A stretch of 64,000 bases of DNA from an uncultured bacterium (lineage in GTDB: Bacteria; Verrucomicrobiota; Lentisphaeria; Victivallales; UBA1829): positions 62,001 to 126,000 of the forward strand of contig CACZEK010000007.1 of NCBI GenBank assembly GCA_902780135.1. Direction: 5' to 3'. Every line of letters starts with the position of its first letter. Position 1 is the stretch's first letter. Of the stretch, positions 7,823 to 16,527 are shown one piece after another. A program made the position numbers and the translations under genes. The notes under the pieces are model-generated. The model searched no databases, was not told the DNA's origin, and saw only the letters and a list, made by a program, of their open reading frames with translations.

Positions 7823-7862
7823 CAAGTTTCAGTTAAAAGGAACTTGTTTTAACTGAAACTTG
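7823..7862 (+). repeat. 40-nt hairpin repeat, copy 3
   Basis: Identical to copy 1 over all 40 positions, preceded by CCCC and followed by CGTGTATTGCGCGCACTTCG. Confidence 0.9.
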
Positions 7863-8025
7863 CGTGTATTGCGCGCACTTCGCATACGCGAGTATGAGCG
7901 TATGCGGGAATGTGCATATGCGGGAATGTGCGTCCGAGAGAGAGACGCCGCTTTAGGGTTTTCAGGGTTCCTGCGGGAAAGGGCGAAAAAGCCTGCTGCG
8001 TTTTCGCTTTTTTCCCCTTGCGCGC

Positions 8026-8053
8026 TTGACTTTGCGGAAAAAGGTCCTACATT
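8026..8053 (+). promoter_or_regulatory. Promoter of the small lipoprotein gene
   Basis: TTGACT (8026-8031), a 16-bp spacer and TACATT (8048-8053). The coding start lies about 37 bp downstream, with GGAGAGG before it. Confidence 0.6.
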
Positions 8054-8090
8054 ATGATACCGTGCATTTTTTCAACCGGAGAGGCCTGCC

Positions 8091-8483
8091 ATGTTCAGAT
8101 ATCTTTGTTTTTTCTTTGCCGCCGCGGTCATCCTGTTCAGCGGCTGCCGCAGTACCGTTGAGAACAACCACCGTACCGCGCAGGAGCTTTGCCGGTACAT
8201 GATGCAGCGGACCGGCGGCACGTTCGACGGCACGATGGCGGTCGAGCCGATCCACGCGGACGAGGGCTTCGCGCTGAAAGTCGCCAACCGCCAGGTGGCG
8301 TTCTACAAGTTCAACACGAAGTACAAGAAGGCGCGTGCGAAGATCGAATACGTGGACAAGAACGGGTTCATCTACATCTACGGGTTCAAGTTCCCCGCCG
8401 TCTCGCGCGGTTCGTTCATCATGGTCGACTACGAGGAGAATCCGCTGAAGGACAAGCTCCTCGAGGCGTTCAACAGCTTCTGA
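8091..8483 (+). CDS. Small hypothetical lipoprotein
   Basis: The 130-residue protein has a signal peptide with a lipobox ILFSGC (C19 lipidated). I do not recognise the mature domain. It starts with a short helix (NNHRTAQELCRYMMQ) and continues with alternating strands (FALKVANRQVAFYKF, ARAKIEYVDKNGFIYIYGFKF), suggesting a small beta-rich periplasmic or membrane-anchored domain. A GGAGAGG ribosome site precedes the ATG, and the gene has its own promoter. It stands directly upstream of the ABC exporter, which has a separate promoter. Envelope function is inferred only from the signal and the neighbours. Confidence 0.65.
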   Translation: MFRYLCFFFAAAVILFSGCRSTVENNHRTAQELCRYMMQRTGGTFDGTMAVEPIHADEGFALKVANRQVAFYKFNTKYKKARAKIEYVDKNGFIYIYGFKFPAVSRGSFIMVDYEENPLKDKLLEAFNSF

Positions 8484-8589
8484 GCCGCGGCACGGCCGCG
8501 GCGGAAAGCATTTACGGCAATCCCCGGAAAAGCGTCCGTGCGCGCGGGGGGGAGCTTTGCCGTTTTTCGGCAAAAACAGCCGATCTTTC

Positions 8590-8618
8590 TTGAATCCGGC
8601 TCTTTTCCGTGCTATATT
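8590..8618 (+). promoter_or_regulatory. Promoter of the ABC exporter operon
   Basis: TTGAAT (8590-8595), a 17-bp spacer and TATATT (8613-8618). It probably drives the exporter, kinase-like and FAD-oxidoreductase genes as one unit. Confidence 0.7.
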
Positions 8619-8671
8619 GTCTGTTGACTCTTTTTTATTTTTGAATGAAAACATCTCCCCGGAGACCGGAC

Positions 8672-10723
8672 ATGAGCAGCACTACAGACAATGATTCCAA
8701 CTTCAAAGCCCAAAGTTATCTGCGGCTGCTGAAATACACCCTGCCCTACTGGAAACGCCTCACGTTCGGCATCCTCTGCGGCATGCTCGTCGGCGGCTCG
8801 CTGTTCTTCGCGCTGCTGCTGGTGCCGCAGCTGGTCGGGCTGGTGGACTCCGGCGGCAACATCGGCGCTTCCGCGGACCAGCGGACGGTCTCGGCCGAGG
8901 AACTCGGACAGCTGCGCGAGATCGCGGCGGACCAAAATATCGACGACGCGGAGAAGGACCGCCGCATGGAGGAAGTCCTGTCCGGCCCGCCCGACGACGA
9001 CCCCAAGCTCACCCGTCTGCTCGGCCAGGCGAAGGACGCGATCGAACGGTTCCATCTGCCCTGCTCCATCGAGGGCAAGACGATCCGGATCGAATGGCCG
9101 GTCAAAAAGAGTTTTGAGATCGTCACCGAAGACGGACGGATCGCGTGGCAGCTTTTCGCGATCTACATCACGTCGTTCGTGCTGGTGTGGTTCCTGCGGA
9201 GCCTGGGGATGTACCTCAACGGCTACTTCACGCGCTACGTGGGCATCCGGGTCGTCGCCGACATGCGCAACGCGATCTTCCGCAAGCTCACGCACCAGTC
9301 GCTCCGGTTCTACGGCGACATGGACGTGGGCCACCTGATCAGCCGCTGCACCAACGACACGTCCGCGCTGGAATACTCCGTGTCGCACTCCATCGAAGAC
9401 CTGACCAACGCGCCGCTTCAGATCCTGGGCTGCGTGGCGGCGATCGTGGTGGCGTGCCGCCAGTTCGACGACTACGGGCTGGTCATCCTGCTGGGCCTGG
9501 GGCTGGGGATCGTCATCATCCCGATCGTCATCGTGAGCCGCATCGTCCGCAAATACTACAAGCGCAGCTTCGCGCGCATCGCCGACGTGTTCTCCCGGAT
9601 GCACGAGGTCTTCTCCGGCATCCGCGCCGTGAAGGCGTACTATGCGGAGGAACGCGAAAACGAGCGGTTCCGCGCCGTGAACCGGAAATACTACCGCCAG
9701 GCGATCAAGGCGATGCGCCTGCACATCATGTTCACCCCGCTCATGGAAATGGTCGGCGTCACCTCGACCCTGATCTTCCTGCTGTACTCGTACAAATGCG
9801 GCATCACCGTGACCGAACTCGCCGCGCTGCTGACTCCCGCGATGATGGCGTTCCGCCCGATCAAGGACATCTCGAAAGTCTTCGCCAGCCTGCAGCAGTC
9901 CATGGCGGCCGCCGACCGCTACTTCGCGCTCCTCGACACCGACACCTCCCTGCCCGAGAAGGCGGACGCGGTCGAGCTGAAGGAGTTCAAGCAGGGCATC
10001 GCGGTCCGCGACGTCTGCTTCTCCTACGACGACCGGGTGGTGCTCGACCACGTGTCGTTCGACATTCCGCACGGCAGCATGGTCGCGGTCGTCGGCGAGA
10101 CCGGGTCCGGCAAGTCGACCATCGCGAACCTGCTGGCGCGCTTCTACGACGTCGATTCCGGCTCCATCGCCATCGACGGCGTCGACCTCCGCGACTACAA
10201 GATCTCCTCGCTCCGCCACATGATCGGCGTGGTGAACCAGGACGCGATCATGTTCAACGAGACCATCGCCGCCAACATCGCCTACGGCAAGCCCGACGCC
10301 TCCATGGACGAGATCGTCGCCGCCGCCAAGCTCGCCAACGCCCACGAGTTCATCGTGAACGGCCCGCACCCGCAGGGGTACGACACCGAGGTCGGCGAAA
10401 AAGGATTCAAGCTCTCCGGCGGCGAAAAACAGCGCATCTCCATCGCGCGCGCCATCCTCCGCAACCCGCCCATCCTGATCCTCGACGAGGCCACCAGCGC
10501 GCTCGACACCGTCACGGAAAAGCTGGTCCAGGAGGCGCTGAACCGCGTGATGTCCAACCGCACCGTCTTCGCCATCGCCCACCGCCTGAGCACCATCCGC
10601 AACGCCGACATGATCCTCGTCATGCAGAACGGCAGGATCGCGGAGTTCGGCAAGGAAGCCGACCTGCTCGCGAAGGAGGACGGCATCTACAGGCGCCTGC
10701 ACAGCACGCAGTTCAGCCTGTAA
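8672..10723 (+). CDS. MsbA-like ABC exporter (fused membrane and ATPase domains)
   Basis: The 683-residue half-transporter belongs to the type IV exporter (MsbA/LmrA) family. The membrane domain comes first, then the ATPase: Walker [10 protein letters not shown] (about 474-482), signature LSGGEKQR (about 580), Walker [13 protein letters not shown] (about 600) and the switch histidine in AHRLSTI (about 636). Lipid A or a lipid-linked glycan is the likely cargo, given the next gene. Between the first and second membrane helices lies an extra charged segment of about 95 residues that typical MsbA lacks. The ATG at 8672 is preferred because GGAG lies 9 nt upstream; the ATG at 8645 has no ribosome site. 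Confidence 0.88.
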   Translation: MSSTTDNDSNFKAQSYLRLLKYTLPYWKRLTFGILCGMLVGGSLFFALLLVPQLVGLVDSGGNIGASADQRTVSAEELGQLREIAADQNIDDAEKDRRMEEVLSGPPDDDPKLTRLLGQAKDAIERFHLPCSIEGKTIRIEWPVKKSFEIVTEDGRIAWQLFAIYITSFVLVWFLRSLGMYLNGYFTRYVGIRVVADMRNAIFRKLTHQSLRFYGDMDVGHLISRCTNDTSALEYSVSHSIEDLTNAPLQILGCVAAIVVACRQFDDYGLVILLGLGLGIVIIPIVIVSRIVRKYYKRSFARIADVFSRMHEVFSGIRAVKAYYAEERENERFRAVNRKYYRQAIKAMRLHIMFTPLMEMVGVTSTLIFLLYSYKCGITVTELAALLTPAMMAFRPIKDISKVFASLQQSMAAADRYFALLDTDTSLPEKADAVELKEFKQGIAVRDVCFSYDDRVVLDHVSFDIPHGSMVAVVGETGSGKSTIANLLARFYDVDSGSIAIDGVDLRDYKISSLRHMIGVVNQDAIMFNETIAANIAYGKPDASMDEIVAAAKLANAHEFIVNGPHPQGYDTEVGEKGFKLSGGEKQRISIARAILRNPPILILDEATSALDTVTEKLVQEALNRVMSNRTVFAIAHRLSTIRNADMILVMQNGRIAEFGKEADLLAKEDGIYRRLHSTQFSL

Positions 10724-10738
10724 GCGAGGCGCGCCCGC

Positions 10739-11560
10739 ATGACGAAGGACTGCCAGGCGACTCCGGTCTTCTCCCCGCCCGTGTTCCGCACGCTCCGTTC
10801 CTGGAGCTGGGCGAGGAGCGATTTCGCCGACGAGTTCCGGCGGCTTTCGGACGCGGGCGCGTTCCGTCCGGACGGGCCGTCCGAGACCATCTGGCGCACG
10901 CGCGCCAAGTTCGTCCTCCGCGTGAAGACCTCGCTCGGATTCGACGTCGCATACAAGAGCTTTTTCGAGGTCAAAAACGTCCATCATTACCTGCTGCGGC
11001 AGTCGCCCTGCGCCGCCGAGGCGGCAAACTACGCCCTGCTCGCGGACTTCGGATTCCCCCTGCCAGACCTGCTCGCAACCGGCGAGCTCCGCTGCGGACC
11101 GCTCCTGAAAAACGCGTTCATGGTCTCCCGGTTCGTCGAGGGATTCCGCAACGGCCTCGACTTCTTCAAGGAAGGCATTTACACGAACGACGAACCGCTC
11201 CTCAAGGAATTCTGCCGCGCCCACCTGGCGCTGCTCGCGAAACTCCACGACCGCGGCTACGCGCACGGCGGTTTCACGCCCGCAAACCTGCTGTACCGGC
11301 GGGAACCCGGCGGCGGCATGAAGCTCTGCTGGGTCGACGTCGCCGAGTGCTCCCGCTCTCCGCTCACCGTGCCGATGATCGCAGACGACATCATCCGCCT
11401 CTTCCGTTACCTGAAGCTCTCCCCGGCGGTCCGCCGCGAGCTCGAGGCCGCCTACCTGGAAGCGGTGAAAGTCCCCCGGACGAACGCCGACGAACTCTAC
11501 GGCGTCCTGGAAAAACGCATCGCGACGCGCCTGAAACCCTGGGCCGTCATGACGGAATGA
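10739..11560 (+). CDS. Kdo/WaaP-family LPS kinase-like protein
   Basis: This 273-residue protein resembles lipopolysaccharide kinases of the Kdo/WaaP family, with a protein-kinase-like fold. Visible elements are a strand-rich N-lobe ([18 protein letters not shown], whose lysine may bind ATP), an [23 protein letters not shown] catalytic-loop equivalent and CWVDVAE carrying the metal-binding aspartate. In the catalytic loop the usual HGD/HRD aspartate is replaced by glycine (HGG, about 175-177), so activity is uncertain. It lies 15 bp after the ABC exporter and overlaps the next gene by 4 bp (ATGA). The context supports phosphorylation or another modification of LPS core. Confidence 0.68.
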   Translation: MTKDCQATPVFSPPVFRTLRSWSWARSDFADEFRRLSDAGAFRPDGPSETIWRTRAKFVLRVKTSLGFDVAYKSFFEVKNVHHYLLRQSPCAAEAANYALLADFGFPLPDLLATGELRCGPLLKNAFMVSRFVEGFRNGLDFFKEGIYTNDEPLLKEFCRAHLALLAKLHDRGYAHGGFTPANLLYRREPGGGMKLCWVDVAECSRSPLTVPMIADDIIRLFRYLKLSPAVRRELEAAYLEAVKVPRTNADELYGVLEKRIATRLKPWAVMTE

Positions 11561-13215
11561 CCCGCATGAATCCCGATTTCCATTCCAACGCGTCCGCCGC
11601 GCCGGCGTCCGGGAAGGACGGGAACGCCCCCGGAAGCGCGATGCCCGCGCCCCGTGATCTCTCCGGGAAAAAGGTCGTCATCATCGGCGCCGGCCCCGCC
11701 GGACTGACCGCCGGATACAAGCTCCTGCGGGCGAACCGGAACATCCGGGTCGTCATCCTGGAGGAATCCGGCGCACTGGGGGGCATTTCCCGGACGGTCG
11801 TCCACAACGGCAACCGGATGGACATCGGCGGACACCGTTTCTTCTCCAAGGACCCGGACGTCAACGCCATGTGGCAGGAGCTCATGCCGCTGCAGGGGAA
11901 ACCCTCTTTCGACGACATCCTCCTCAACCGGAGCACCTCCCTCGCGCCGGGCGGCCCCGATCCCGAGCGGACCGACCGCGTGATGCTCGCCAGGCCGCGC
12001 GTTTCGCGGATCTACTACAAGCGCCTTTTCTTCGACTACCCGGCGAAAATGAACTGGAGCACGTTCCGGAACATCGGGTTCCTGACCGCGTTCCGGGCCG
12101 CCCTGAGCTATCTGCGCGCCGTCCTGAGCCCGCTCCCGGAAAGCTCGCTCGAAAACTTCTACATCAACCGGTTCGGGCGCAGGCTCTACGCCATGTTCTT
12201 CGAGGGATACACGGAAAAAGTCTGGGGACGCCATCCGCGCGAGATCTCCGCCTCCTGGGGCGCGCAGCGCGTGAAGGGCCTTTCCATCACCGCCGTCCTC
12301 AAAAACGTCTTTTCCAAATGCGTCCCGCGCGCCCGCCGGAAGGTCGAAACGTCCCTGATCGGCGAATTCCTCTACCCGAAATACGGACCCGGCCAGCTCT
12401 GGGAAGCCGTGGCGTCCGAGATCGAGCGCATGGGCGGCGAAATCCGCCTGAACCACCGGGCCGCGCAGGTCAGGACACAGAATGACCTGGTAAAAGAGAT
12501 CGTCTGCCAGACGCCCGCCGGAACCGTGTCGTTCGAGGCGGATTTCGTGATCTCCTCCATGCCGGTGAAGGACCTGGTCGGCGGCATGAACGATGTCCCG
12601 CCTGAGCTCGCGGAGATCGCCGCCGGGCTGCCCTACCGCGACTTCGTCACGATCGGCATCCTGGTCGACAGGATCAATCTGCGCAACGAAACGAAGCGGA
12701 AGACCCTGAACGGCATCATCCCCGACTGCTGGATCTACGTTCAGGATACCGGCGTCAGGCTCGGCCGTATCCAGATATTCAACAACTGGTCGCCGTACAT
12801 GCTCCGGGACCCGGAGCGCTCCCTTTGGATCGGCCTGGAGTATTTCTGCCGCGAGGGCGACGAATTCTGGTCCATGTCCGGGGAGGAATGGAAGGCGTTT
12901 GCCGTGTCCGAGCTGGTGAAAATGGGCATCCTCAACCCGGACCAGCCGGTCCGGGATTATCACGTCGAAAAAGTGAAAAAAGCCTATCCCGCCTACTTCG
13001 ACACCTATGCGCGGTTCGACGCGCTGCGCGACTACCTGGATTCCTTCCAAAACCTGTACTGCATCGGCCGCAACGGCCAGCACAGGTACAACAACATGGA
13101 CCACAGCATGGTTACGGCGTTCGAGGCGGTGAAACACCTTCTGGCGGGGCAGGGCGGCGACAGAAACGCCGTCTGGAACGTCAACACGGAAAAGGAATAC
13201 CACGAAGAATCATGA
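11557..13215 (+). CDS. FAD-dependent oxidoreductase (amine oxidase / UDP-galactopyranose mutase-like)
   Basis: The 552-residue protein has an N-terminal Rossmann motif [18 protein letters not shown] (about 41-58), a ribose-binding Glu about 25 residues later ([13 protein letters not shown]) and the motif [10 protein letters not shown] (about 88-97) of FAD oxidoreductases related to protoporphyrinogen oxidase and UDP-galactopyranose mutase. Near the C-terminus, [22 protein letters not shown] is the second FAD contact. Substrate is unknown; homologues often sit in glycan loci, matching the exporter and kinase upstream. Start at 11557 overlaps the previous stop (ATGA); the ATG at 11566, with GACGGA upstream, is an equally possible start. 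Confidence 0.78.
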   Translation: MTRMNPDFHSNASAAPASGKDGNAPGSAMPAPRDLSGKKVVIIGAGPAGLTAGYKLLRANRNIRVVILEESGALGGISRTVVHNGNRMDIGGHRFFSKDPDVNAMWQELMPLQGKPSFDDILLNRSTSLAPGGPDPERTDRVMLARPRVSRIYYKRLFFDYPAKMNWSTFRNIGFLTAFRAALSYLRAVLSPLPESSLENFYINRFGRRLYAMFFEGYTEKVWGRHPREISASWGAQRVKGLSITAVLKNVFSKCVPRARRKVETSLIGEFLYPKYGPGQLWEAVASEIERMGGEIRLNHRAAQVRTQNDLVKEIVCQTPAGTVSFEADFVISSMPVKDLVGGMNDVPPELAEIAAGLPYRDFVTIGILVDRINLRNETKRKTLNGIIPDCWIYVQDTGVRLGRIQIFNNWSPYMLRDPERSLWIGLEYFCREGDEFWSMSGEEWKAFAVSELVKMGILNPDQPVRDYHVEKVKKAYPAYFDTYARFDALRDYLDSFQNLYCIGRNGQHRYNNMDHSMVTAFEAVKHLLAGQGGDRNAVWNVNTEKEYHEES

Positions 13216-13667
13216 GCGGGGTTTCTTTCCGCGCATCGATCCTTCAGGGCATGATCGGGACGACGTTCCGCAAAATCATAATCGTACCGGACCGGGCAGG
13301 GATCCGTTGTCCCGTCCGGCATTTTATTTATACATTTTAGAGAGAAGTTATTGATTGATTATTTTTCCGCTTGAAAAAGCCAAAACGTCAATAACGGACA
13401 AAAACGACAAAATAACCGTCAAATCCGACCGTCATTCCGTCAAAAGCATGATATGAAACATATTATAAAATGACGGTTAAATCGTCATTCGCCATATCAT
13501 GCCGGTGCGAACACCCCCTGCCGGCTTTTTACCAATTCCAAGAATTTTATTAATAGCCGCAATCGTTCCGCGTCAAGTTTTCCATGTTCATCCCGGTCAT
13601 GATCCCGACCGTTTCCGGCCCCGCCAAGTTTCAAATATTTTCTGCTATCAGGTAGCAATGCCGCCGG
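13216..13667. other. A+T-rich intergenic region with TGACGGT/ACCGTCA boxes
   Basis: It lies between the convergent FAD-oxidoreductase and LRR-lipoprotein genes. No gene is apparent. From 13386 to 13487 it contains many CGTCA/TGACG words in both orientations, and a nested palindrome at 13446-13502. Similar boxes recur at 16475-16580 on the other side of the LRR gene. Confidence 0.55.
13446..13502. terminator. Nested palindrome, probable bidirectional terminator
   Basis: The outer arms GCATGATATG (13446-13455) and CATATCATGC (13493-13502) are a perfect 10-bp inverted repeat. The intervening DNA contains a second hairpin AATGACG-GTTAAAT-CGTCATT. It sits between convergent genes. Confidence 0.5.
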
Positions 13668-16031
13668 TCAGATGAAATAGTCTTCTCCGAGTATCAGTTT
13701 CATCAAATGCCCATAGTGTTCCTTGATATACTGTTCGCAACCGGCTCCGTCGAACGCGCTCGGATAAATCTTCGTCACGCTCGCGGGGATTGCGATCTCC
13801 TTCAGGGATCGGCAGTCCCCGAACGCCATGGATCCGATAAAGGTCAGTCCATCCGGCAGGACCACGCGTTTCAGGTTCTTGCAGCCATTGAAGGCGCGGT
13901 CGTCGATCCTGCTGATCCCGGGCGACAGCACGACTTCCTCCAGGCCCGTGCAGCCCCCGAAAGCTCTGCTGCCGATCGTGCGGACTCCCTCCGGCAGCTC
14001 GACGCGCTCCAGGGCCGTGCAGCCCTCGAAGGCGAAGTTGCCGATCGTGCGGGCTCCCGGCAGGACTACGCGTTTCAGGCTTTTGCACCTCCGGAACATG
14101 CCCGCCGGGATATCCGTGATCCCCACGGGAAGCACGACCTGCTCCAGCGAGGCGCATCCCTGGAACAGGTATTCGGGGATATTCTCTGGATTCCCCTTCA
14201 GTTCCGCGCGCTTCAGCTCCGTGCAGCCGTTGAACATGCCCAGCGACGCGGATATGTCCCTTATGTCGATTTCACCGTAAATATGCCCCTCCTCCAAATT
14301 CGTCACGCTCGCGGGGATCGTGATCTCCCGGATCGCGCTGGATTTGAACGCCTCTCCCCCGATGCTTGTCACACTGTTCGGGATCGTCACGCGTTCGACG
14401 CGGCAGGACTCGAACGCCCGGGACGCGATTTTGCGGATGCCCTCCGGCACCTCGTATTCCCCCTCGAGGGTGACCGGTACGTCGATCAGGATCTTCTTCT
14501 CGTAGTCGATCAGGGAACCGTCCGCCATGTACCGGAACCGCGTGTTCGCCGGAGACAGAAACTTCAGCCGCGTCGTCTCGAGGTCGAACGCATTCTCCAG
14601 CAGCTTGATCGAACCCGGAATGGTCACCGTTTTCAGGTTTTCGCACTGGTAAAATGCAAACATTTCGATCTCCTGCAGCCTGCCGTCGGCCGGCATCGTA
14701 ATGCTTTCCAGGCTCTTGCAGCCCGCGAACGCGCCTCTCCTGATCTCCTTTGCGCTGTTCGGGACATTCACCGTCTTCAGCGACGTGCAGCCCTCGAACG
14801 CCGAGTACCCTATGACCTCGATGCCCTCCGGGATCTCGATGCTTTCCAGCGCCGTGCATCCGCGAAACGTATTGTCGACCAGCCATATCGTGCGAGGCGG
14901 CGGAAACGTGAGATGCCTGAGGCTGGTGCAATTCGCGAACACGCCGCCTCCGTCAAGGAATACCGGATGGTCCAGAGGCAGAACGATCTCCTCCAGCGAT
15001 GAGCAGCTGGAGAAAGCCCCTCCCCCGATCTTCACCACGCTGTCCGGGACCCTGATCTCCCGGATGGCGGTGCATTGGCTGAACGCACTTTGACCGATCT
15101 CCTTCACGCCCTCCGGGATCTCGATGGATTCCAGTTCCGCGCAGGAACGGAGAGCGGCTTCCGGGATCGCCTCGAGTCCTTCCGGGAACTCGAAGCGTTT
15201 CAGTTTGCTGCAGCACGAAAAAACTTCATTCTTCAGGACGACGCTCCCCGGGGACGGCTGCGCGCCTTCGGGGTCCTTCCGGAACGTCACGGTCTCGAGG
15301 TTGGAACACTGGTAAAAAGCGCGGCTGCCGATGGTAATGCGCGCGGGCAGCGAAACCGACTTCAGGGACGGAATGTTTTTCAAAGCAAGTTCGCCGATCG
15401 ACTTGACGGAGTCGGGGAACGTGACGGACTTCAGTTTTTTGCAGTCCTGGAAAGCATTGGTGTGGACAGCCGTAACACCGTCCGGAACGACGAAATCCGC
15501 CTCGCCGGGGTCCGGCACATAACAGAGCGTCACCTTGTCCGGCGTCGGACTGCCGTCGTAGTACACATACTCGAACTCCATGCCGGAGGAATACGCGCTC
15601 TTGGGGATGTAGGAAGACTCCCCGGGTTTGATTTTGCTGAGCAGGGCGGCATCCGACACGGTTGCGACCTTTTTCTTTTCCGCGGCGGGTGCGCCATCCG
15701 ACACGGTTGCGACCTTTTTCTTTTCCGCGGCGGGTGCATCGGACGGTGCGGAATCCGTGACGGAATCCGCTGATACAAGGTGATGCTCTTCCGGAACAGC
15801 CTCCGTTTCGGCTTGTTCGACGGGAACAGCCTCCGTCTCGGCTTGTTCGGCCGGAATCTGCCGTTTTTCAATGTCGGAAGATTCCGCCGGATCCTCCTCT
15901 CGTGCGCAGGAAACGAACAGCGAAAACAGGATAAGGACGGAAGCCGCCGCCCAAAAAACGATGGAACACGTCGCTATCCCGGTTTTCGAGGCGGAAACTG
16001 TTCGATCATAGATCGTTTTTGAGGAAAACAT
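13668..16031 (-). CDS. BspA-type leucine-rich-repeat lipoprotein
   Basis: This 787-residue protein has a long N-terminal signal with a lipobox LFVSC (C42). A repetitive spacer follows, with PVEQAETEAVP-type repeats and two copies of AAEKKKVATVSD. From about residue 195 to the end come roughly twenty BspA-type LRR_5 repeats of the form LKSVTFPDSVKSIGELAFKNC. Such proteins are exposed adhesins or substrate-binding proteins in gut and oral bacteria; ligand and surface placement here are inferred. The gene stands alone between A+T-rich intergenic regions, which could mark acquired DNA, although the gene itself is G+C-rich like its neighbours. Confidence 0.85.
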   Translation of the reverse strand: MFSSKTIYDRTVSASKTGIATCSIVFWAAASVLILFSLFVSCAREEDPAESSDIEKRQIPAEQAETEAVPVEQAETEAVPEEHHLVSADSVTDSAPSDAPAAEKKKVATVSDGAPAAEKKKVATVSDAALLSKIKPGESSYIPKSAYSSGMEFEYVYYDGSPTPDKVTLCYVPDPGEADFVVPDGVTAVHTNAFQDCKKLKSVTFPDSVKSIGELALKNIPSLKSVSLPARITIGSRAFYQCSNLETVTFRKDPEGAQPSPGSVVLKNEVFSCCSKLKRFEFPEGLEAIPEAALRSCAELESIEIPEGVKEIGQSAFSQCTAIREIRVPDSVVKIGGGAFSSCSSLEEIVLPLDHPVFLDGGGVFANCTSLRHLTFPPPRTIWLVDNTFRGCTALESIEIPEGIEVIGYSAFEGCTSLKTVNVPNSAKEIRRGAFAGCKSLESITMPADGRLQEIEMFAFYQCENLKTVTIPGSIKLLENAFDLETTRLKFLSPANTRFRYMADGSLIDYEKKILIDVPVTLEGEYEVPEGIRKIASRAFESCRVERVTIPNSVTSIGGEAFKSSAIREITIPASVTNLEEGHIYGEIDIRDISASLGMFNGCTELKRAELKGNPENIPEYLFQGCASLEQVVLPVGITDIPAGMFRRCKSLKRVVLPGARTIGNFAFEGCTALERVELPEGVRTIGSRAFGGCTGLEEVVLSPGISRIDDRAFNGCKNLKRVVLPDGLTFIGSMAFGDCRSLKEIAIPASVTKIYPSAFDGAGCEQYIKEHYGHLMKLILGEDYFI
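15655..15737 (-). repeat. Tandem duplication inside the LRR gene
   Basis: Two near-identical units of about 45 bp encode AAEKKKVATVSD twice in the spacer after the lipobox. The duplication preserves frame, so spacer length may vary between strains. Confidence 0.75.
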
Positions 16032-16527
16032 CCAGACTACCTCATTTTCTCACAGACGGAGTGAAACAGTTTAATTTTATCATACAATATCATGTCGACT
16101 GAATATTTTCAAGTTGAAAAACAAAAAAAAGAAACCATGACACGGAATAAATAATTATTAATAAGTATTAATGTATTGAATTAGAACAGAAGGAACGCAT
16201 GAAAGAAATAGAGGATGACAGAAAAGTAAAAACTGAAAGCCAAAATCGGATGAAATAAAAAAAGACGGATATGGTTTCTATTGGAACAAGTCTGAATATA
16301 AATTATTATATTTCTGAAACAGGTAACGTAATATAATATATTGTATATAAGATAATGTGATTGATCAAGATGGATGGCATAATTGATTAAAGATACAGAT
16401 TGTCAGAGAATAGACAAGTAATCCGTTATTCTTTGACGACTGTTTCGTTAATCGTTTGATAATCAATAGAAAAGAAATGACGGTCAAACCGTCGGATTCA
16501 ACCGTCATTTTGTCATATCACTGATTA
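16032..16527. other. A+T-rich gene-free stretch upstream of the LRR gene
   Basis: Base composition changes sharply to A+T-rich here, with many ATTATTAATA-type runs. No open frame or RNA gene could be supported. Near its right end is the hairpin terminator of thiI. Promoter-like TATAAT words are too frequent by chance to assign one for the minus-strand LRR gene. Confidence 0.5.
16475..16510 (-). terminator. Probable terminator of thiI
   Basis: Inverted repeat AAATGACGGT (16475-16484) with ACCGTCATTT (16501-16510). Read on the minus strand, the stem is followed by a C/T tract, TTTCTTTTC. The arms share the TGACGGT box seen around 13420-13490. Confidence 0.55.

Larger units (their letters stand above)
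7376..7862 (+). repeat. Tandem array: hairpin plus long flank
   Basis: Three hairpins at 236- and 211-bp steps share nearly identical intervening DNA, including AGGGACAAGACACTTTCCCT and the CCGTTTGAACCGTCG-like segment near 7570 and 7780. The second unit lacks about 25 bp next to the hairpin. This is a recent tandem duplication of the whole element and not a CRISPR array, because the 'spacers' are homologous. Confidence 0.8.
7151..8025. other. Gene-free block built of palindromic and tandem repeats
   Basis: No credible gene is present in this stretch; short open frames inside it are repeat-derived. It holds two half-copies and three full copies of the 40-nt hairpin with their long flanks (listed separately), followed by CGCATACGCGAG/TATGCGGGAATGTGC-type short repeats up to about 7945. 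The remainder up to the lipoprotein promoter shows nothing recognisable. Confidence 0.7.

Noticed and set aside
7376-7862. Possible CRISPR array
   Set aside because: Units repeat every 211-236 bp and the intervening sequences are homologous to one another; no cas gene is present.
7376-7862. Integron attC sites
   Set aside because: The hairpins are perfect palindromes without the GTTRRRY core sites or extrahelical bases, and no cassette genes lie between them.
9145-11556. Upstream 800-codon part of the open frame containing the FAD oxidoreductase
   Set aside because: This part is Arg/Pro/His-rich shadow sequence in another frame of the ABC exporter and kinase genes; only the portion from 11557 shows real protein features.
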